DNA of 64,000 nucleotides from Pseudacidovorax sp. NFM-22 (GCF_021401245.1 NZ_JACBFY010000004.1:248001-312000), one strand, 5' to 3'; shown: positions 25,280 through 35,233, counted from the first letter of the stretch. The notes: generated by a model not told the origin, from the sequence alone. Translations and numbers: made by a program.

Positions 25280-27433
25280 TCAGTCTGGGCGCAGGGCGCG
25301 CACCAGGGCCGACTGCAGGCCGTGCAGCAGCCGCTCGTGCCAGCGCGGGTTCTGCACCACCTCGGCCCGGTAGAAGCTGGGGCACAGCGTGGCCGCATGG
25401 GCGTTGGCGCCGCACAGGCCGCAGCCCACGCAGCCGTCGATGACGGTGGCCACCGGGTCCACCTTGAGCGGGTCGGGGTTGTCCTTGAGCGTGAGCGTGG
25501 GGCAGCCGGACAGCCGGATGCAGGCGTGGTCGCCATTGCACACGTCCTCGTCCACGCCGTACTTCACGCGCACCACGCGCTCGCCCTTCTTCAGCAGCTG
25601 CGCGAGCCAGGGCTTGATGCGGCGCTGGCGCTCCAGCTGGCATTCGCCCTCGGCGATGATGACCTTCAGGCCCTCGAAGGACGTCGTGAAGGCCTCGGTG
25701 AGCGTGGCCCGCATGGTCGCCACCTCGTAGGTGTGGACGGTGCGCATCCACTTCACGCCCAGGCCGCGCAGCGTGTCTTCGATGGTGTGGTTCTTGTGTG
25801 CCAGGCTCTGCTGCTTGTCCTCGGCGCGGGCCTTGGTGTCCTCGTCGGGCGTGGAGATGATGTCCTGCGTGCCGGTGGCGCTGGTGTAGCCGTTCTTGAA
25901 GATCAGCAGCACGGCGTCGTCGCCGTTGAAGAGGGCGCTCTGCACGCCGGTGAGCAGGCCGTTGTGCCAGAAGCCCCCATCGCCCATGATCGACAGCACC
26001 CGCCGCTGCATCATGGGCGAGACGCCCGCGCGGCTGGCCAGGCTCATGCCGTAGCCCAGGATCGAATGGCCGCCGCTGAAGGGCTCGAAGGTGCCGAAGG
26101 CGTGGCAGCCGATGTCGGCGGCGATGTGCACCTTGCCCACTTCCTGCTGCGCGAGCTTGAGGGCCGAGAACACCGGCCGCTCCGGGCAGCCGATGCAGAA
26201 GCCCGGCGGCCGCCCGGGCAGCGGTTGGCCCAGCAGCTCGGCCACGGCGCGGCGGCGCGCGTCGTTGGCGGCCAGCCAGTCGGTGCCGGTCTGGCCGGCG
26301 CCCTCGGGCAGGTAGCGCGTGGCGAAGGCGGCCAGGCCGCGGGTCAGCACCTCGGTGGTGTATTCGCCCGCCATCTGCAGCAGGTCCTTGCCGTGCAGCG
26401 GCGTCTGCAGGTCCCGGCGGCGCAGCAGGGTGGCGATGTCCTGCTCGATGTACTCGGGCTGGCCTTCTTCCACCACCAGCAGGGCGCGCTTGCCGGCGGC
26501 GAAGTCGACGATCTGGTCTGGGACCAGCGGGTAGGTGACGTTGAGCACCAGGATCGGGATCTCGCTCTGGCCGAAGGCATCGGCCAGGCCATGCTGCTGC
26601 AGCGCGCGGATGAGGGCGTTGTACAGGCCGCCCTGCACCACGATGCCCAGGTCCTCGCGCTGGCCGGGCATCAGTTCGTTGAGGCCGTGTTCGGCGATGT
26701 AGCGCTGCGCCGCCGGGATGCGCTCGGCACTCTTGCGCTTCTCGTGGCCGAAGGTGACGGGCGGATGGGCCAGGCGCTCGTAGTCGAAGCGGGCCGGCTC
26801 CTCCATCAGGCTGCGGGTGCTGACGGCCGGGGCGCGGTTGTCCTTGCAGTCGAAGCTGCCGCGCACATGGCAGGCGCGGATGCGCAGCTCCATCACGCAG
26901 GGCATGCTCGACGCCTCGGAGAGGTTGAAGCCTTCCTCCACCATGCGCACCATGGTCGGCAGGTGCGGCCGCGGGTCGAGCAGGCACAGGCTGGACTTGA
27001 GCGCATAGGCATGGGTGCGTTCCTGGATCACGCTGGCGCCTTCGCCGTAGTCCTCGCCCACCACGATCAGCACGCCGCCGGTCACGCCCGGCGAGCTGAG
27101 GTTGGACAGCGCATCGGCCGCCACGTTGGTGCCGACGATGGACTTCCAGGTCACCGCGCCACGCAGCGGGTAGTGGATGGAGGCGCCCAGCATGGCGGCG
27201 GCCGAGGCTTCGTTGGAGCAGGCCTCCACGTGCACGCCCAGCTCCTGCATGTAGTCGCGGCCTTGCACCATCACGTCCAGCAGGTGCGACACCGGCGCGC
27301 CCTGGTAGCCGCCCACGTAGGCCACGCCGGCCTGCAGCAGGCCCTTGGTGATGGCCAGGATGCCCTCGCCGTGAAAGGTCTGGCCCGCGCCCAGGCGCAG
27401 CGCCTGCACTTCCTTGCTGAAGGAAACTTCCAT
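25280..27433 (-). CDS. iorA: Indolepyruvate ferredoxin oxidoreductase alpha subunit
   Basis: TPP- and Fe-S-dependent subunit (717 residues) that decarboxylates indolepyruvate and related aryl 2-oxo acids. N-terminal pyrimidine-binding domain: GVAYVGGYQGAPVSHLLDVM, VEACSNEASAAAMLGAS. TPP/Mg-binding domain: IGCHAFGTFEPFSGGHSILGY region and SIMGDGGFWHNGLL with a GDG motif. The C-terminal ferredoxin-like part has CVGCGLCGANAHAATLC plus an upstream CIRLSGCP, giving at least one 4Fe-4S site. ATG 27433 starts the gene. It leads the iorA-iorB-(Bug) unit and is divergent from a LysR gene across a repeat-rich 305-base gap. Confidence 0.92.
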   Translation of the reverse strand: MEVSFSKEVQALRLGAGQTFHGEGILAITKGLLQAGVAYVGGYQGAPVSHLLDVMVQGRDYMQELGVHVEACSNEASAAAMLGASIHYPLRGAVTWKSIVGTNVAADALSNLSSPGVTGGVLIVVGEDYGEGASVIQERTHAYALKSSLCLLDPRPHLPTMVRMVEEGFNLSEASSMPCVMELRIRACHVRGSFDCKDNRAPAVSTRSLMEEPARFDYERLAHPPVTFGHEKRKSAERIPAAQRYIAEHGLNELMPGQREDLGIVVQGGLYNALIRALQQHGLADAFGQSEIPILVLNVTYPLVPDQIVDFAAGKRALLVVEEGQPEYIEQDIATLLRRRDLQTPLHGKDLLQMAGEYTTEVLTRGLAAFATRYLPEGAGQTGTDWLAANDARRRAVAELLGQPLPGRPPGFCIGCPERPVFSALKLAQQEVGKVHIAADIGCHAFGTFEPFSGGHSILGYGMSLASRAGVSPMMQRRVLSIMGDGGFWHNGLLTGVQSALFNGDDAVLLIFKNGYTSATGTQDIISTPDEDTKARAEDKQQSLAHKNHTIEDTLRGLGVKWMRTVHTYEVATMRATLTEAFTTSFEGLKVIIAEGECQLERQRRIKPWLAQLLKKGERVVRVKYGVDEDVCNGDHACIRLSGCPTLTLKDNPDPLKVDPVATVIDGCVGCGLCGANAHAATLCPSFYRAEVVQNPRWHERLLHGLQSALVRALRPD

Positions 27434-27518
27434 GTTCTTGTCTCTCCGTCGTGGGGCTTCATGGCCGCCCGTCCTGGGGCGGCGGCAGCGTGCGTGATGC
27501 GGGCCAGTCGACCCAGGA

Positions 27519-27651
27519 CCGTTCGGGCTGAGTCAACCCAAATCCGTTCGGGCTGAGCTTGTCGAAGCCTGGGCACCCACCCTTCGACAAGCTCAGGACA
27601 GGCCCTTCGACAAGCTCAGGACAGGCCCTTCGACAAGCTCAGGGCGAACGG
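27519..27651. repeat. Tandem and inverted CTTCGACAAGCTCAGG repeats upstream of iorA
   Basis: CCGTTCGGGCTGAG occurs twice in one orientation (27519-27532 and 27544-27557, the second extending to CTTGTCGAAG). Three head-to-tail copies of a 23-base unit starting CCCTTCGACAAGCTCAGGAC follow in the opposite orientation at 27580-27602, 27603-27625 and 27626-27651, the last ending GGGCGAACGG. It lies in the divergent promoter region of iorA and the LysR gene. The remaining bases of this 305-base gap hold no gene. Confidence 0.85.
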
Positions 27652-27738
27652 CATCGCCAACCGGCACTGCGCAGTGTCCGGCGCATCGGGCATGCCCTCA
27701 ATGCAATGGAGCAGCTAAGTGTTATGAACGGCGTGCAT

Positions 27739-28650
27739 ATGGAAAAGCTGGACCTCAACCTGCTGCGCGTCTTCGATGCCGTGCACCGCACCCGCAACGT
27801 GAGCCGCGCCGCCGAGGCCCTGGGCCTGACCCAGCCGGCCGTCAGCCACGGCCTGACCCGGCTGCGGCTGGCGCTGGGCGACGCGCTGTTCACCCGGGTG
27901 GCCGGCGGTGTCGCGCCCACACCGCGGGCCGAGCGGCTCGCGCCGGCCGTGCGGGCCGCACTGGCCACGCTGGACGAGGCCGTGGCCGAGCCCGAGCGCT
28001 TCGACCCGGCCCGCTCGCGCAAGACCTTCCGCATCCACATGAGCGACATCGGCGAGGGCCGCTTCCTGCCGCCCCTGATGCAGCACCTGCGCGCCCTGGC
28101 GCCCGGTGTGCGGCTGGAGACGCTGCCGCTGCGCCCGCAGGACATCGCCGCCGCGTTGGACGAGGGCCGCATCGACCTGGCCTTCGGCTTCCTGCCCAAG
28201 GTGAAGGACACGCGTCACCAGCACCTGCTGAACGACCGCTACATCGTGCTGGTGCGCGCCGGCCATCCCTTCGCCCAACGCGCCTTGCGCGGCAAGGCGT
28301 TGCTGGCGGCACTGCAGGGGCTGGACTTCGTGGCGGTGCGTTCGCATGCCGACACCCTGCGCATCCTGCAGCTGATGGAACTGGAGGACCGCGTGCGGCT
28401 GGTGACAGAGCATTTCATGGTGCTGCCCGCCATCGTGCGCGAGACCGACCTGGCGGTGGTCATGCCGCGCAACATCGCGCGCAGCTTCGGCGAAGGCGCC
28501 GGCTTCGCCATCGTCGAACCCGACTTTCCCCTGCGCGATTTCGGCGTAGCCCTGCACTGGAGCCGCCGCTTCGAGGACGATGCGCCCAACCGCTGGCTGC
28601 GCGGCGAGATCGTGCGCCTGTTCGGCGAGGACACCGGCCTGCCGGCCTGA
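27739..28650 (+). CDS. LysR-family transcriptional regulator
   Basis: A 303-residue LTTR. The N-terminal HTH reads LDLNLLRVFDAVHRTRNVSR and AAEALGLTQPAVSHGLTRLR, followed by a PBP2-type effector domain (KTFRIHMSDIGEGRFLPPLM, LDEGRIDLAFGFLP). ATG 27739 (MEKLDLN) gives the standard N-terminus; in-frame ATGs at 27724 and 27706 are alternatives. It is divergent from iorA and upstream of xdhA, so either could be its target; LTTR convention favours the divergent iorAB operon. The effector is unknown. Confidence 0.9.
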   Translation: MEKLDLNLLRVFDAVHRTRNVSRAAEALGLTQPAVSHGLTRLRLALGDALFTRVAGGVAPTPRAERLAPAVRAALATLDEAVAEPERFDPARSRKTFRIHMSDIGEGRFLPPLMQHLRALAPGVRLETLPLRPQDIAAALDEGRIDLAFGFLPKVKDTRHQHLLNDRYIVLVRAGHPFAQRALRGKALLAALQGLDFVAVRSHADTLRILQLMELEDRVRLVTEHFMVLPAIVRETDLAVVMPRNIARSFGEGAGFAIVEPDFPLRDFGVALHWSRRFEDDAPNRWLRGEIVRLFGEDTGLPA

Positions 28651-28853
28651 ACGGATGCTGCACCGCCGCAGGGCCTGCGGCACCAGCATGGGTCGCGCAG
28701 GTGACGCCCCGGTGCACGGCGAGGGTGCCCACGCGCGGCGCATAACGATTGGCAGATGGCCTCTATGGCCCAGGGCGTATCCGCGTAAGCTCGACTCCGA
28801 CTAACTTCGCCCATCGCCGCGCCGCCTGCGGCTTCGCTGCCCCCACGAGATCC

Positions 28854-30431
28854 ATGAGCACCTCCACCCAACCCATCCAGTTCTTCCACCGCGGCCGCGT
28901 GGTGGCGGTCGACGGCGTGCATCCCACGCGCTCCGTGCTCGACTGGCTGCGCGAGGACGCGCGCTGCACCGGCACCAAGGAAGGCTGCAACGAAGGCGAC
29001 TGCGGCGCCTGCACCGTGGTGATCGGCGAACTGGCGGCCGAAGGTGAATCCGGCGCCGTCGGCGGGCTGAAGCTGCAGACGGTCAATGCCTGCATCCAGT
29101 TCCTGCCCACGCTGCACGGCAAGGCCCTGTTCACCGTCGAGGACCTCAAGGCGCAGACGGCCTGCGTCCACGACGGCGAGCGCCACGCCAAGCACCCTGT
29201 GAAGCAGCTGCATCCGGTGCAGCAGGCGATGGTGGACTGCCACGGCTCGCAATGCGGCTTCTGCACACCGGGCTTCGTGATGTCGATGTGGGCCAGCTAC
29301 GAGCAGCATGGCGAGCGCGGCAGCCGGCCGACGCGCCAGCAGCTGGCCGACGAGCTGTCGGGCAACCTGTGCCGCTGCACCGGCTACCGGCCCATCCTCG
29401 ACGCCGGCCAGAAGATGTTCGACCTGCCGCCGGTCAGGCTGGACACCGCCCCGGTGGTGCAGGCACTGCAGGCCCTGCGCTCCGACGCCACCTTCGACTA
29501 CGCCGCGCCGCTCGGCCACCGCACCGACCACTTCCACGCACCCGTCAGCCTGGAGGCCTTCGCCGAGTTGCGCGTGGCCAAGCCGCAGGCGCGGCTGCTG
29601 GCCGGCTCCACCGACATCGGCCTGTGGGTCAACAAGCAGTTCCGCGACCTGGGCGACATCCTCTACATCGGCAACGTGCCCGAGCTCAAGCGCATCGACG
29701 TGGTGGAGCAGGAAGAGCTGTGGATCGGCGCCGCTGTCTCGCTCGAAGACGCCTGGTCCGCCATCGTGCAGCGCGCCCCCTCGCTGCAGGACGTGTGGCT
29801 ACGCTTCGCCTCGCCGCCCATCCGCCATGCGGGCACGCTGGGCGGCAACGTGGCCAACGGCTCGCCCATCGGTGACTCGCCGCCCATCCTCATGGCGCTC
29901 GATGCCGAGGTGGAACTGCGCAAGGGCCACTGCGTGCGCCGCATGCCCCTGACCGACTTCTATGTCGACTACATGAAGAACCAGCTGCAGAGCGGCGAGT
30001 TCGTGCAGGGCATCGCGCTGCCGCTGTCGGCGTTCGAGCGCCAGTTGCGCGGCTACAAGATCAGCAAGCGCTTCGACTGCGACATCTCGGCCCTGTGCGC
30101 CGGCTTCGCGCTGGAGCTGGACGGCGAGGTGGTGCGCAGCATCCGCCTGGCTTACGGCGGCATGGCCGCCATCGTGCGCCGTGCCACCCAGGCCGAGGCC
30201 GCCCTCGTCGGCAAGCCCTGGACCCAGGAGACCGTCGAAGCCGCCAAGGCCGCGCTGGCCCAGGACTTCAAGCCGATGACCGATCTGCGCGCTTCGGCCG
30301 ACTACCGGCTGCAGGTGGCGCAGAACCTGCTGCAGCGCTTCTGGCTGGAGACGCGCGCCGACGAGCCGCTGGAGGCGCAGGAGACCAGCGTCTGGACGGT
30401 GATGCCCCACGCCCCTGCCTTCGGAGCCTGA
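28854..30431 (+). CDS. xdhA: Xanthine dehydrogenase small subunit (Fe-S/FAD)
   Basis: Electron-transfer subunit (525 residues) of xanthine dehydrogenase, which oxidises hypoxanthine and xanthine to urate. N-terminal plant-type 2Fe-2S domain with CTGTKEGCNEGDCGACTVV; second 2Fe-2S domain with GSQCGFCTPGFVMSMWA and GNLCRCTGYRPI; then the FAD domain with LLAGSTDIGLWVNKQFRDL and GGNVANGSPIGDSPPILMAL. ATG 28854 (MSTSTQPIQFFHRG) gives the expected N-terminus. Three bases separate it from xdhB. The XdhC maturation factor is not adjacent. Confidence 0.95.
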   Translation: MSTSTQPIQFFHRGRVVAVDGVHPTRSVLDWLREDARCTGTKEGCNEGDCGACTVVIGELAAEGESGAVGGLKLQTVNACIQFLPTLHGKALFTVEDLKAQTACVHDGERHAKHPVKQLHPVQQAMVDCHGSQCGFCTPGFVMSMWASYEQHGERGSRPTRQQLADELSGNLCRCTGYRPILDAGQKMFDLPPVRLDTAPVVQALQALRSDATFDYAAPLGHRTDHFHAPVSLEAFAELRVAKPQARLLAGSTDIGLWVNKQFRDLGDILYIGNVPELKRIDVVEQEELWIGAAVSLEDAWSAIVQRAPSLQDVWLRFASPPIRHAGTLGGNVANGSPIGDSPPILMALDAEVELRKGHCVRRMPLTDFYVDYMKNQLQSGEFVQGIALPLSAFERQLRGYKISKRFDCDISALCAGFALELDGEVVRSIRLAYGGMAAIVRRATQAEAALVGKPWTQETVEAAKAALAQDFKPMTDLRASADYRLQVAQNLLQRFWLETRADEPLEAQETSVWTVMPHAPAFGA

Positions 30432-30434
30432 ACG

Positions 30435-32867
30435 ATGAACAAGCCGATCGACCCCGCCCTGCTGCAGTCCGCCGAGGCCTTCGCCGACTACGCCGCCAAC
30501 ACGGCCGCCCGCATCGACACCCGGGCCGAAGCCCAGGCCCTGGCCCAGGGCGCCCGCGTGGGCATCAGCCGTCCGCACGAATCCGCCCACCTTCATGTGG
30601 CCGGCGAGGCCACCTACACCGACGACCTGCCCGAGCTGGCCGGCACGCTGCACTGCGCGCTGGGCCTGTCGCCCGTGGCGGCCGGCCGGCTGGAAGGACT
30701 GGACCTGGACGCCATCCGCGCCATGCCCGGCGTGGTGGACGTGATCGTGGCCGACGATATTCCGGGCGCCAACGACTGCGGCTCGATCGTGCATGACGAT
30801 CCTTTTCTGTGCGACGGTGACATCCGCTTCCTGGGCCAGCCGCTGTTCGCCGTCATCGCCCGCACCCGCACCGAGGCCCGCCGCGCTGCCGCCCGCGCCA
30901 AGGAAGCCGCCCGCGTGGTGCCGGCCGAGCCGGTGCTCACGCCGCAGCAGGCCCATGCCCGCGGCGAGTACGTGGTGCCGCCCATGCACCTGGCCCGCAG
31001 CGACAAGGGGCTGGCCGTGCGTGCCGCCATCGAGGCCGCGCCGCATCGCCTGAAGGGCGAACTCGACGTCGGCGGCCAGGAACAGTTCTACCTCGAAGGC
31101 CAGATCAGCTACGCCATCCCCAAGGAAGGCGGGACGATGCAGGTCTACTGCTCGACCCAGCATCCCACCGAGATGCAGCACTTGGTGGCGCATGCGCTGC
31201 ACCTGCATTCCAACGAGGTGCACATCGAATGCCGACGCATGGGCGGCGGCTTCGGCGGCAAGGAGTCGCAGTCGGGCCTGTTCGCCTGCATCGCCGCCGT
31301 GGCGGCCAACAAGCTGCGGCGGCCGGTCAAGCTGCGCCCGGACCGCGACGACGACTTCCTGATCACCGGCCGTCGGCACTGCTTCTGGTACGAGTACGAG
31401 GTGGGCTTCGACGACGAAGGCCGCATCCTCGGCGCCGAGATCAGCATGGTCTCGCGCGCCGGCCATTCGGCCGATCTCTCGGGCCCGGTGATGACCCGCG
31501 CCCTGTGCCACTTCGACAACGCCTACTGGCTGCCCGAGGTGAGCATGCACGGCTTCTCGGGTCGCACCAACACCCAGAGCAACACCGCCTTCCGCGGTTT
31601 CGGCGGACCGCAGGGCGCGATCGCGGTGGAGTACGTGCTCGACTCCATCGCCCGCCAGCTCGGCCGCGATGCGCTGGACGTGCGCCGTGCCAACTTCTAT
31701 GGCAAGACCGAGCGCAACGTCACGCCCTACGGCCAGACGGTGCGCGACAACGTGATCCACGAGCTTGTCGGCCAACTCGAGGATTCGAGCAGCTACCGCG
31801 AGCGGCGCGAGGCCATCGACGACTTCAATGCGAAGAGCCCCGTGCTCAAGCGCGGCATGGCGCTCACGCCGATCAAGTTCGGCATCAGCTTCAACGTGCC
31901 GCACTTCAACCAGGCCGGGGCGCTGGTCCACGTCTACACCGATGGCTCCATCCTCGTGAACCACGGCGGCACCGAGATGGGCCAGGGCCTGAACACCAAG
32001 GTGGCGCAGGTGGTGGCGCACGAACTGGGGGTGGAATTCGAGCGCGTGCGCGCCACGGCCACCGACACGACCAAGGTGGCCAACACCTCGGCCACGGCCG
32101 CATCGACCGGCGCCGACCTCAACGGCAAGGCCGCGCAGGACGCGGCCCGCCAGATCCGCGAGCGGCTCGCCCACTTCGCCGCGCGTCGCCATGGCGGCAC
32201 GCCAGATGCGGTGCGCTTCGCCAACGGCAAGGTGCAGGTGGCCGGGCGCGAACTCACCTTCGCCACGCTGGTGGCCGAGGCCTATACCGACCGGGTGCAG
32301 CTGTGGTCCGACGGCTTCTACAGCACGCCCGGCTTGCACTGGAACTCGCAGACCATGCAGGGCCATCCCTTCTACTACTTCGCCTATGGCGCGGCCGTGA
32401 GCGAGGTGGTCATCGACACCCTCACCGGGGAGTGGAAGCTGCTGCGCGCCGACGTGCTGCACGACGCCGGCCGCTCGCTCAACCCGGCGGTGGACATCGG
32501 TCAGGTGGAGGGCGCCTTCATCCAGGGCATGGGCTGGCTCACCACCGAGGAGCTGGTCTGGCAGCCGGGCAACGGCAAGCTGCTGACGCACGCGCCGAGC
32601 ACCTACAAGATCCCTACGGCCAACGACTGCCCGCCCGTGTTCAATGTGCGGCTCTTCGACGGCCCTAACGCCGAGGACTCCATCCACCGCAGCAAGGCCG
32701 TGGGCGAGCCGCCGCTGTTGCTGCCCTTCTCGGTGTTCTTCGCCATCCGCGATGCCGTGTCGGCGGCCGGCGGCCACCGGGTCGATCCACCGCTGCGAGC
32801 CCCGGCCACCAGCGAGGCGATCCTGCGTGCACTGAACGCGGTCCAGGCCGCTCCCGCCGCCGCCTGA
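30435..32867 (+). CDS. xdhB: Xanthine dehydrogenase molybdopterin-binding subunit
   Basis: Molybdenum cofactor subunit of 810 residues, the catalytic partner of XdhA. Diagnostic stretches are GEATYTDDLPELAGTLHCAL, RRMGGGFGGKESQSGLFACI (split at 20), FRGFGGPQGAIAVEYVLD, MGQGLNTKVAQVVAHELG and the C-terminal KAVGEPPLLLPFSVFFAI with the catalytic Glu. Length and motifs match bacterial XdhB. It is followed by a LysR gene (77 bases) and a purine permease, which supports purine catabolism as its role. Confidence 0.96.
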   Translation: MNKPIDPALLQSAEAFADYAANTAARIDTRAEAQALAQGARVGISRPHESAHLHVAGEATYTDDLPELAGTLHCALGLSPVAAGRLEGLDLDAIRAMPGVVDVIVADDIPGANDCGSIVHDDPFLCDGDIRFLGQPLFAVIARTRTEARRAAARAKEAARVVPAEPVLTPQQAHARGEYVVPPMHLARSDKGLAVRAAIEAAPHRLKGELDVGGQEQFYLEGQISYAIPKEGGTMQVYCSTQHPTEMQHLVAHALHLHSNEVHIECRRMGGGFGGKESQSGLFACIAAVAANKLRRPVKLRPDRDDDFLITGRRHCFWYEYEVGFDDEGRILGAEISMVSRAGHSADLSGPVMTRALCHFDNAYWLPEVSMHGFSGRTNTQSNTAFRGFGGPQGAIAVEYVLDSIARQLGRDALDVRRANFYGKTERNVTPYGQTVRDNVIHELVGQLEDSSSYRERREAIDDFNAKSPVLKRGMALTPIKFGISFNVPHFNQAGALVHVYTDGSILVNHGGTEMGQGLNTKVAQVVAHELGVEFERVRATATDTTKVANTSATAASTGADLNGKAAQDAARQIRERLAHFAARRHGGTPDAVRFANGKVQVAGRELTFATLVAEAYTDRVQLWSDGFYSTPGLHWNSQTMQGHPFYYFAYGAAVSEVVIDTLTGEWKLLRADVLHDAGRSLNPAVDIGQVEGAFIQGMGWLTTEELVWQPGNGKLLTHAPSTYKIPTANDCPPVFNVRLFDGPNAEDSIHRSKAVGEPPLLLPFSVFFAIRDAVSAAGGHRVDPPLRAPATSEAILRALNAVQAAPAAA

Positions 32868-32944
32868 TCGTTCGGCCGGGGTCGTCGTCGCCATGGCCCC
32901 GCCACGGGGCCGGGCGCCGCCTGTCTCTGGCAGAGTGAGGCCCC

Positions 32945-33886
32945 ATGCGAGACCAGGCCCTCTTCGACAAGATCGATCTGCACCTCATCCGGGTGCTCTA
33001 CACCGTGCTCACCGACCGCAGCGTCTCGCGCGCTGCCCTGCGGCTGGGCATGTACCAGCCGGCAGTCTCGGCGGCGCTCAAGCGGCTGCGCGAGCTGTCG
33101 GGCGATCCGCTGCTGGTGCGCTCGGGTTCCGGCATGGTGCCCACCGAGGCTGGCCTGCGCATGATCGAGCCCGCGGCCAGCATCCTGCGCGCCGCCGAGA
33201 TGCTGTTCTCAGACGTGCGCGGCTTCGACCCGCAGACGGCGGCCACCACCTTCCGCATCGCCGCCAACGACTACCTCGACCCGCTGTTCCTGCCGCTCGT
33301 GGTGACGCAGATCAAGCGGCTGGCACCGCTCACGCGCATCGAGATCCATCCGCTCTCGTCCGACTCCGACTACCACGCCCACCTGGCCGAAGGCACGCTC
33401 GACCTGGTGATCGGCAACTGGCTCAAGCCGCCGGAAGACCTGCACATGTCGCGCCTCTTCGGCGACGAGGTGGTGTCGATGGTGAGCCAGGAGCATCCGG
33501 CCGTCCGCCGCGGCTGGGACATCGAAACCTGGCTGGAGGCCGAGCACATCGCGCCCACGCCCACGCACCCGGGCGCGCGCGGCATCATCGACCAGCTGCT
33601 CGACGCCATCGGGCGCCAGCGCAACATCACGGCGCGTTGCGCGCACTTCAGCCTGATCCCGCAGATGGTGGCCAGCAGCCTGCTTGTGCTGACCACGGGT
33701 CGCCAGTTCTGCGAGCGCTTCGCGCAGCAGCTGCCGGTGCGCATCCTCGACTGCCCGGCCACCTTGCCGCGCCTGCTCTATTACCAGCTCTGGCATGAGC
33801 GCACGCATTCGTCGAGTGCGGCGCAATGGCTGCGCGAGCAGGTCAAGAACGCGGCCGCCTCGCTACGTCAGCCCGGCGGCCCCTGA
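32945..33886 (+). CDS. LysR-family transcriptional regulator
   Basis: A 313-residue LTTR with HTH LIRVLYTVLTDRSVSRAALR and LGMYQPAVSAALKRLRELSG, then a PBP2 effector domain (FRIAANDYLDPLFLPLVVTQ, HLAEGTLDLVIGNWLKPPED) of the type seen in NodD/PcaQ-like subgroups. It lies between xdhB and the purine permease on the same strand, 45 bases before the permease, so purine-responsive control of these genes is a reasonable inference. Start is ATG 32945; the longer frame beginning at 32893 is a different, unsupported reading. Confidence 0.9.
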   Translation: MRDQALFDKIDLHLIRVLYTVLTDRSVSRAALRLGMYQPAVSAALKRLRELSGDPLLVRSGSGMVPTEAGLRMIEPAASILRAAEMLFSDVRGFDPQTAATTFRIAANDYLDPLFLPLVVTQIKRLAPLTRIEIHPLSSDSDYHAHLAEGTLDLVIGNWLKPPEDLHMSRLFGDEVVSMVSQEHPAVRRGWDIETWLEAEHIAPTPTHPGARGIIDQLLDAIGRQRNITARCAHFSLIPQMVASSLLVLTTGRQFCERFAQQLPVRILDCPATLPRLLYYQLWHERTHSSSAAQWLREQVKNAAASLRQPGGP

Positions 33887-33931
33887 TTCCTTTCGCTTTC
33901 CTCATTCACAACAACACCGGAGACAAAACCC

Positions 33932-35233
33932 ATGAATGCGATCGAGCGGCTGTTCAAGCTGCAGGAGCACGGCACGACCGTGCGCACCGAACTGCTGGCA
34001 GGCCTGACCACCTTCCTCACGATGGCCTACATCATCTTCGTCAACCCCTCGATCCTGGGCGACGCGGGTATGCCGAAGGAGGCCGTCTTCGTCGCCACCT
34101 GCGTGATCGCCGCGCTGGGCTCGGCCATCATGGGCCTGTATGCCAACTACCCGATCGCTCTGGCGCCGGGCATGGGCCTGAACGCCTACTTCGCCTACGG
34201 CGTGGTGCAGCACATGGGCTTCACCTGGCAGGCGGCGCTGGGGGCGGTGTTCGTCTCGGGTTGCCTGTTCCTGCTGGTCACGCTGTTCCGCATCCGCGAG
34301 CTGATCATCCGGGGCATTCCGCTGTCGCTGCGCTATGCCATCACGGTGGGCATCGGTCTCTTCCTGGCGCTGATCGCGCTCAAGAGCGCGGGCATCGTCG
34401 CCGCCTCGCCGGCCACCTACGTCACGCTGGGCGACCTGCACCAGCCCGCGGCCGTGCTCGCGGTGCTGGGCTTCTTCCTGATCGTGATGCTGGACCGGCT
34501 CAAGGTGCCGGGCGCCATCCTGATCGGCATCGTGGCCGTGACGCTGGCCAGCTTCTTCTTCGCGGGCAACCAGTTCAAGGGCGTGGTGTCGGCACCGCCC
34601 TCCATCGCACCCACGCTGCTGCAGCTGGACATCAAGGGCGCGCTGGCCGGCGGCATCCTCAACGTGATCCTGGTGTTCTTCCTGGTCGAGCTGTTCGACG
34701 CCACCGGCACGCTGATGGGCGTGGCCAAGCGCGCCGGCCTGCTGGTGCCGGGCAAGATGGACCGGCTCAACAAGGCGCTGCTGGCCGATTCGGGCGCCAT
34801 CTTCGCGGGCTCGCTGCTGGGTACCTCCAGCACCACGGCCTATGTGGAGAGCGCTGCGGGCGTGCAGGCCGGCGGCCGCACGGGCCTGACGGCGCTGACG
34901 GTGGCGGTGCTCTTCCTGGCCTGCCTGTTCATCGCGCCGCTGGCCGGCGTGGTGCCGGCCTATGCGACGGCGCCGGCCCTGCTCTTCGTGGCATGTTTGA
35001 TGCTCAGGGACTTGACCGAACTGGACTGGAACGAGACCACCGAGGTCATCCCCGCGGCCATCACCGCGCTGGCGATGCCCTTCACCTATTCCATCGCCAA
35101 TGGCCTGGCCTTCGGCTTCATCAGCTATGCGGTGCTGAAGCTGATCACCGGCCGGGCGCGGGAGGCGCACTGGATGGTGTGGGTGATCGGCGGGATCTTC
35201 CTGTTCAAGTACATCTACCTGCCGGGTCACTGA
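33932..35233 (+). CDS. NCS2/AzgA-type purine base permease
   Basis: Inner-membrane proton symporter for adenine, guanine or hypoxanthine. The 433-residue protein has about 12-13 hydrophobic segments and AzgA-group signatures: ELLAGLTTFLTMAYIIFVNP, APGMGLNAYFAYGVV, LFDATGTLMGVAKRAG and GTSSTTAYVESAAGVQAGGR. It would deliver bases to xanthine dehydrogenase and the salvage enzymes. Start is ATG 33932. A 73-base gap separates it from the nucleoside ABC operon. Confidence 0.92.
   Translation: MNAIERLFKLQEHGTTVRTELLAGLTTFLTMAYIIFVNPSILGDAGMPKEAVFVATCVIAALGSAIMGLYANYPIALAPGMGLNAYFAYGVVQHMGFTWQAALGAVFVSGCLFLLVTLFRIRELIIRGIPLSLRYAITVGIGLFLALIALKSAGIVAASPATYVTLGDLHQPAAVLAVLGFFLIVMLDRLKVPGAILIGIVAVTLASFFFAGNQFKGVVSAPPSIAPTLLQLDIKGALAGGILNVILVFFLVELFDATGTLMGVAKRAGLLVPGKMDRLNKALLADSGAIFAGSLLGTSSTTAYVESAAGVQAGGRTGLTALTVAVLFLACLFIAPLAGVVPAYATAPALLFVACLMLRDLTELDWNETTEVIPAAITALAMPFTYSIANGLAFGFISYAVLKLITGRAREAHWMVWVIGGIFLFKYIYLPGH

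Noticed and set aside
27580-27651. CRISPR array
   Set aside because: The three 23-base copies are directly adjacent without spacers and belong to a common dispersed palindromic repeat; no cas genes are near.
32893-33798. Alternative plus-strand frame over the LysR gene after xdhB
   Set aside because: Low-complexity Arg/Ala/Pro translation; the overlapping 32945-33886 frame has a full LysR HTH and effector domain.
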